DNA of 60,000 bases, taken from NCBI GenBank assembly GCA_030141605.1, contig JAQGDQ010000067.1, positions 126,001 through 186,000 of the forward strand, given 5' to 3'. Source of the DNA: Tubiluchus corallicola. Its lineage: Eukaryota; Priapulida; Priapulimorpha; Priapulimorphida; Tubiluchidae. Every line of letters begins with the position of its first letter. Position 1 is the first letter of the stretch. Of this stretch, positions 55,459 through 60,000 are shown one piece after another. Position numbers and translations under genes: made by a program. The notes under the pieces are model-generated. The model saw only the letters and a program-made list of their open reading frames with translations, did no database searches and was not told where the DNA came from.

Positions 55459-55506
<48 letters not shown>
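55459..55506. repeat. (TA)n microsatellite, about 48 bp
   Basis: Uninterrupted TA run, 35 bases after the stop of the truncated outer gypsy element; it may mark the truncation point. Confidence 0.97.
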
Positions 55507-55510
<4 letters not shown>

Positions 55511-55756
55511 TCTATTAACGGAGGGTGTTGGTAAACTATACCTATTAGCAACCGTTGCAGTATATTCTACCAAGAAAAGAGTACATTAACGTATAGACGG
55601 ACAAGATATTTACCCGTTAACAATGCCATTTAATCATTTGCTTAATCACTTATTTACAATCCTCAATAAGCACGTTAAAAGTCATTGTTTTACCAGCATA
55701 ATAAGAAAATTAATCAGTTGTTTCTGTGTAGAAGAACAGATAGTTAGTTCAAGCAA

Positions 55757-55842
55757 AATAGTTCATGTTCTAGTTTATGTAGATAACCCATGCATACAAA
55801 ATAGTTCATGTTCTAGTTTATGTAGATAACCCATGCATAAAA
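55757..55842 (+). repeat. Tandem duplication, 43-bp unit, two copies
   Basis: AAATAGTTCATGTTCTAGTT...AACCCATGCATA occurs twice head-to-tail with a 43-base period and essentially no differences. Recent local duplication, intronic. Confidence 0.9.
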
Positions 55843-57477
55843 GACAATGTGGCATGTTTGAACATTATTGATTGTAATACATATTTCCATGTCAGTAATA
55901 GTGCAGCTGTTTGGTATTACACCCACAGTCACAGAAAAAACAACATCGTAATTAGTTTGTTTTAAATTTGTCTTAGTTGTTGTTGCTGTTGCTGCTGCTG
56001 CTGCTCGAACGTTCAATGCTCACCTGTAATATTAACCAGACAGGTATTTCCTTTCAGGCAGTAGGGTTGACCGGAATAGTTCATGGATCTGTAGTTGTAG
56101 ACGTTCTGTAGCTGTGACCGAGGTCAATAATACGTGATTTACACGTGATTACATTAGTGATTTACACGTGATTACACGTAATACATGATTGAACATTAGT
56201 GATTTACATCCTTTCTTGTATCTATGACTGGTGTTTGTCATATAATATCATGCTGCTTGCTAACAGTGTTTACCAATTATTTTATGTAACAGTGCATTAC
56301 TCTTCTCGAATTTAGCTGTTAAGTGGAATTTTTGCAAATCTTTTGTCCATTTTTGTGGCTAACACTATGGGGTAAGTAGCTTATAGCCAAAGCAGTCATG
56401 CCCAAATGCCACAGTGAATCATTGGGGTCCATCCCAGCTTAATGTAGGTGGCTATTAATGTTATCATTGTATTATTGGTTTATGTCGGGGAAAATTATTT
56501 GATGAATACTCCTCTCTTGTGGTTACCTTCATTTTTTGTGAATAAATACTTGAACTGTCACTACTTGATTGGGTCTTTGTCAGTAGTGTGGGTTAGAAGC
56601 ATGCCAGCAACAAACTACATCCGAAGTAAAACTAGTTTGCTCACACTAGTTTGCATTCAAACAAATTGTTAAATCATTTTGTGAAAATCACTGCATCAAA
56701 TAAACACACACAAAACAGAAGAAAACCAGTGAAATGAATATGTACTGAACTAGTTACAGTGTAGAGCTTTAATGTTCCCAGGATGTGAACATTGTTTTTA
56801 TGAATGTATCTTATGTCAGCCTAAAGTGATTTGTGAAACTTAAGACTAACAAATTAACATTTTTACACGGCATTATCAGGTATTTTAAATTTTTGTTATC
56901 TTTATTAACCATAGACAACATTAACTTCACGTTTTGGTACACCTTATGCAAAATATTTCAAAAGAGCAATTTGAAGAAAGTTTATTTTGCTCTGTTTTTG
57001 TTTATGATTGTAAAACTTGGTCAATTTGTTTTATAATCACAAACAGTGCAAAGTGTTACTGAAATGCTTTCATAAAAGACCTTTTAATTATAATTGATAT
57101 CTTTTTCATTGAAGTATTTACTACTGAATTTTAATGTGGTTTGTTTAATGTGTGCGTGAGATGAAATGCTGCAGCAAGACCTTAACTCTTTCAAGTACCA
57201 TTATTTCTTAAAGATAAGATTTGTACAAAATCTGGTGCACATTAACCAAAATGCTAGAAGGGCACCATCCACTGTGGAGTCTTCTATACTTTGCTGTAGC
57301 AAATTTTGATAGTAAATTAGCACTCACATTGAATACCATCCTTTTGTTGTGCCTTAGCTTCCCCTTTCCTATCTTTCTCTTCCCTTCCCTACCTGTGCTC
57401 TTCCCATCTCTGAGTTTCCAGTATTTGAACTAATTGTTCTTTCTTTGATTAAAATGAAGGAATTGTGTTATTTTCAG
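55843..57477. other. Rest of intron 5; no gene
   Basis: At 56131-56210 the words GTGATTTACACGTGATTACA and ATTAGTGATTTACA repeat, giving overlapping CACGTG sites. A pyrimidine-rich stretch (57355-57415) lies about 60 bases before the exon 6 acceptor. Nothing coding. Confidence 0.5.
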
Positions 57478-57591
57478 ACTTTCTTTCCGGCACTCATCTA
57501 CTTGGTTCTAGTCATCCAACCAACAGGCTTTTTGCAGAAGGCTTTAGCAGAAGTGGGAAGCAGAATCAGTCGAGAAGACTACAAGTATCGG
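57478..57591 (+). CDS. MCF2L: Exon 6: Sec14 domain, core strands
   Basis: 114 bases, phase 0 at both ends, between acceptor TTATTTTCAG and donor GTTTGT (a weaker donor). The 38 codons read TFFPALIYLVLVIQPTGFLQ and then KALAEVGSRISREDYKYR. FPG.L..V.VL.P..F.Q....... is the central block of the Sec14 domain in MCF2L-type proteins, so it directly continues exon 5 and precedes exon 7. The usual G after FP is A here. Confidence 0.88.
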
Positions 57592-58772
57592 GTTTGTACA
57601 GAAACAGTGGTTTAGAGGATACCTTAGCATTAGCAATAAACACATCAAAATGTGCTTTATTGCTCTCTAAAAGAAATAAATAAATATATAGAGCAGTTTT
57701 TAAGTTAACGGACTTACTAGCAGGCAACTGAAAATGCTCATCCTATCACCCTATTTTTTTAACCCCTCGAACTCCTCAGGATCAACGTAAACTGATGCGA
57801 TCATAAAGTCACAAGTATTACTATGTCGCATGTACAGGGTTGAATAGTAGCCTATTTAACTGTTCATCTTCATAGCACCCCCTGAATAGTAATTGTAATG
57901 TGCCTGGTGATTAGGTGAACTGGACGCTCTTGTGGACTTACTAGATTATCTGAAAATTTTAATAAAAAGTTGACTTACTAATTTTTTTAGTTTGCCAATT
58001 ATTCACCTAATAAGTTTTAGATCACCAAATCTTTTGGTGATGAGATGCATCGTAGTGTTAGTAATCCCCTGACATCAATTTGCCTTTTGCCAAATGGATT
58101 TTGCTAGTTTTTTTGTGAAAACAGAAGAGTGCTCAGTCATCTTCATTGTAAGAATACTTTCACAACCACTGTAAGCTCTGCAAATATAAACTGGTTGATG
58201 TTATATCTCTAAAACTAAGTTTAATTATCTTATACAAACTTGATCAGATGTCTATAGAATTCACAATGAACAGTCCTTTGTTGGTCCATTGTTGCACTTG
58301 TGAATGAGCTTCAAATAATTTACATATAACAGATTGTTCAGAGCCGTGGACCTCATTATTGAAATTTACTTCCATCTGAAATTTAGTTGTGCAGTCATTT
58401 TGAAAAATTTAGATCCCTGCTCAAGACGATGTGTGTACTTTTATGAGTGGCCTTCACCAAATGCTTGGTTCATTGTATTATTTTTATTGCCATGTATTTT
58501 ATTCTAAAATCTTACCTTTTCTGTATATTTTTTATATAAACTATTGTACAGCATTTTAGAACACGTGAAATTTTAACGCTCTGTAAAACCTAATAAATTT
58601 AAACTTGAACAATTAACAGCATTTTTGTTTATAAAAACCCAAGTAAATGATAGACATTCACTTGATCAAATTCCTTTAAAAGTGTGACACAACCACAAGG
58701 TCAAACTGTAGTGAACTCATCAAATTTTGTATTTATAGTGTTTATAACTTACATATATTTTATTTCTTACAG
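57592..58772 (+). other. Intron 6 (1.18 kb)
   Basis: Begins GTTTGT and ends TATTTCTTACAG. AT-rich, no repeat or gene recognised. Confidence 0.6.
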
Positions 58773-58889
58773 GTTATAATTTGCAATAATATAGAAGAAC
58801 TTTATGAACATATAGACAAAGATCAACTAACTCCTGATTTAGGTGGAAACATTGTGTATAACCACGTCTTATGGATAGAACACAGATAC
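58773..58889 (+). CDS. MCF2L: Exon 7: Sec14 domain end, DQLTPDLGG block
   Basis: 117 bases, phase 0 at both ends, acceptor TATTTCTTACAG and donor GTAAGT. The 39 codons read VIICNNIEELYEHIDKDQLT, PDLGGNIVYNH and VLWIEHRY. (V/I)(V/I)......L..(Y/H)ID..QLT..LGG.L.Y.H..W...R is the conserved end of the Sec14 domain in MCF2/MCF2L. It should be followed by an exon starting the spectrin-like region; none is convincing before the window ends. Confidence 0.92.
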
Positions 58890-60000
58890 GTAAGTAAAAA
58901 GTACAAAATTTTACTGATTTTCTACTGTGTGTTCAGTGTATGCAGAAGTCCTTTTTTCATCTATCTTTGAAGTAGTTGTAGATGAAAGGCAGATTATCAG
59001 AAAATATAAATACATGTCGTGTATTGACATGTCTACTTTTCCAGAGTCTGCTTTAGGTATGAAACAATGTTTGTCAATTATACTACATCTTTGGTACTGG
59101 GGTATTTCTTACAATATTAATTTTTTTAGTACAGCATTAACTGAGGTATTCATTATGCATTATGCAATAATATTGTAATGCAATAACAGTATACAATAAT
59201 AATGTAATTTATTCTCCTTGCTTAACCATTAATTGTTTAATTTGCAGATCTCTTCAGATTGGTCAGGTTTACATTTGTGTGCTTACAAACAAGAACTGTC
59301 CATAGATCGGCATGGTTAAAACTACGTTATAATGCTTCAGAGTAGAATGCACCAAAAATTGGGTCAAATGCCAGTTTTTTTATAAAACAAATGCTAAATA
59401 TATTGGACTTTTGTATTCTAGCATCAAATTATCAATATAATGTTCAAAAAATCCTAAAATTCTAATTTTATAACCCTGTACCCACTTCTCTGGCTAAAAA
59501 CTAGTACTGCAATTGTAAAAAACATGTATTTTCAAACTCCGATAGTACTTTGTAGAAGCAGTCATTTTGCTTCGGGTTTTTTCTCTTGCCAGTTAGTAAC
59601 AGCCATCTACTGGATTTAACCATAACTTTAACGTGTTCTTGTAAAGTCTGTAGTAACCAATATGTGTGAGGTTACTTAATGTTTCGTAGAAACACGACAA
59701 AAAACAATGGTTAACTTTAACAGCGTTTTTCTCAAGGTTGTGTTTTTCAGCGCATAGCCTGCACTTCAACTTCAACGTTGAATATCTCAGCTTAGGAATA
59801 ATATAGAGCGATAAGTTTGGTATCAAAATGATTCTCATAAAGTGGAGATTCAGGATATGCAAGCATACATTTAATTTTTAATATCAACTAACAATTGTAG
59901 AGTCTCTTTGGCACATCTGAAGTTACAAAAATAGCTAGCTTGGTATTCAATGAAAACAGTGCTTCTATTTTAAGCAGTGACCTGTTAGACTCTACACTCT
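58890..60000 (+). other. Intron 7 (to window end)
   Basis: A block with acceptor TTTAATTTGCAG at 59247 could start an exon (ISSDWSGLHLCAYKQ..., stop after 23 codons), but it does not resemble the expected region and has no good donor before the stop. Otherwise AT-rich with no feature. Confidence 0.5.

Larger units (their letters stand above)
48484..57477 (+). other. Intron 5 (9.0 kb)
   Basis: Contains a minus-strand gypsy pol end (48720-49215), a plus-strand gypsy copy (49330-55424) with a second gypsy element nested in it (50212-53389), a long TA run and a 43-bp tandem duplication. The acceptor TGTTATTTTCAG ends at 57477. Confidence 0.8.
26747..60000 (+). other. MCF2L: Host gene span: MCF2/MCF2L-type RhoGEF (5' part)
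   Basis: Seven exons on the plus strand join without frame conflict: 26747-26766 and 27354-27409 (tentative), then 31209-31295, 47095-47209, 48393-48483, 57478-57591 and 58773-58889. Exons 3-7 encode most of a CRAL-TRIO/Sec14 domain with the hallmarks of Dbl-family Rho exchange factors: LLSGG at its start, GSPIITFP, LGFVLVIDRR.DKWSSVK, FFPALIYLVLVIQPTGF, and HIDKDQLTPDLGG. In MCF2L-type proteins this domain binds phosphoinositides and sits before spectrin-like repeats and the DH-PH catalytic unit, which must lie beyond the right edge. Introns hold most of the mobile elements listed here. MCF2, MCF2L and MCF2L2 are vertebrate paralogues; an invertebrate would have the common ancestor-type gene. 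Confidence 0.8.

Noticed and set aside
59248-59320. Exon 8 of the MCF2L-type gene
   Set aside because: Good acceptor, but the encoded residues do not fit the start of the spectrin-like region and a stop follows without a donor.

Overview
The window reads as AT-rich nuclear DNA from an invertebrate animal. Recognisable coding exons have GT-AG borders and are separated by introns of up to about 15.8 kb. The rest is dominated by animal-type transposable elements: CR1/jockey-like and other non-LTR elements, Ty3/gypsy, Penelope-like, P element and hAT. I cannot assign a phylum. There are no bacterial operons, no CRISPR array and no convincing tRNA or rRNA genes.

One host gene is supported. From about 26.7 kb to beyond the right edge, seven short exons on the + strand (the first two tentative) join in compatible phase. 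They encode the N-terminal CRAL-TRIO/Sec14 domain of a Dbl-family Rho guanine-nucleotide exchange factor of the MCF2/MCF2L type. The spectrin-like and DH-PH parts must lie to the right of the window.

Region by region. 1-26 kb: no host gene recognised. This part holds two diverged copies of a dispersed repeat, several broken non-LTR retrotransposons, an inverted-repeat structure with endonuclease remnants, a 439-bp hAT MITE with a perfect 8-bp target duplication, a 19-bp minisatellite, a Penelope-like remnant between inverted terminal repeats carrying a hammerhead-like motif, and a Ty3/gypsy copy whose middle third is inverted relative to its two ends. 26.7-47 kb (first introns of the GEF gene): three copies of a mosaic repeat, a perfect 32-bp inverted repeat, a minus-strand gypsy copy split by a plus-strand non-LTR element with RT motif YADD, and a complete-length 3308-bp P element (THAP transposase, long inverted repeats, 8-bp target duplication). 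47-60 kb: four exons, a 408-bp hAT deletion derivative just upstream of them, and in the 9-kb intron a nested pair of gypsy elements, the inner one with both LTRs and a 5-bp target duplication.

The mobile elements do not act together. They are layers of independent insertions and decay in a long-intron gene. Nearly all transposon reading frames are broken. In the P element at least two of the breaks fit single-base length changes in short homopolymers, so either fresh decay or consensus-sequence errors could explain them. I did not find a clear new multi-gene system. The most notable structures are the internally inverted gypsy copy, the P element and the Penelope/hammerhead structure.
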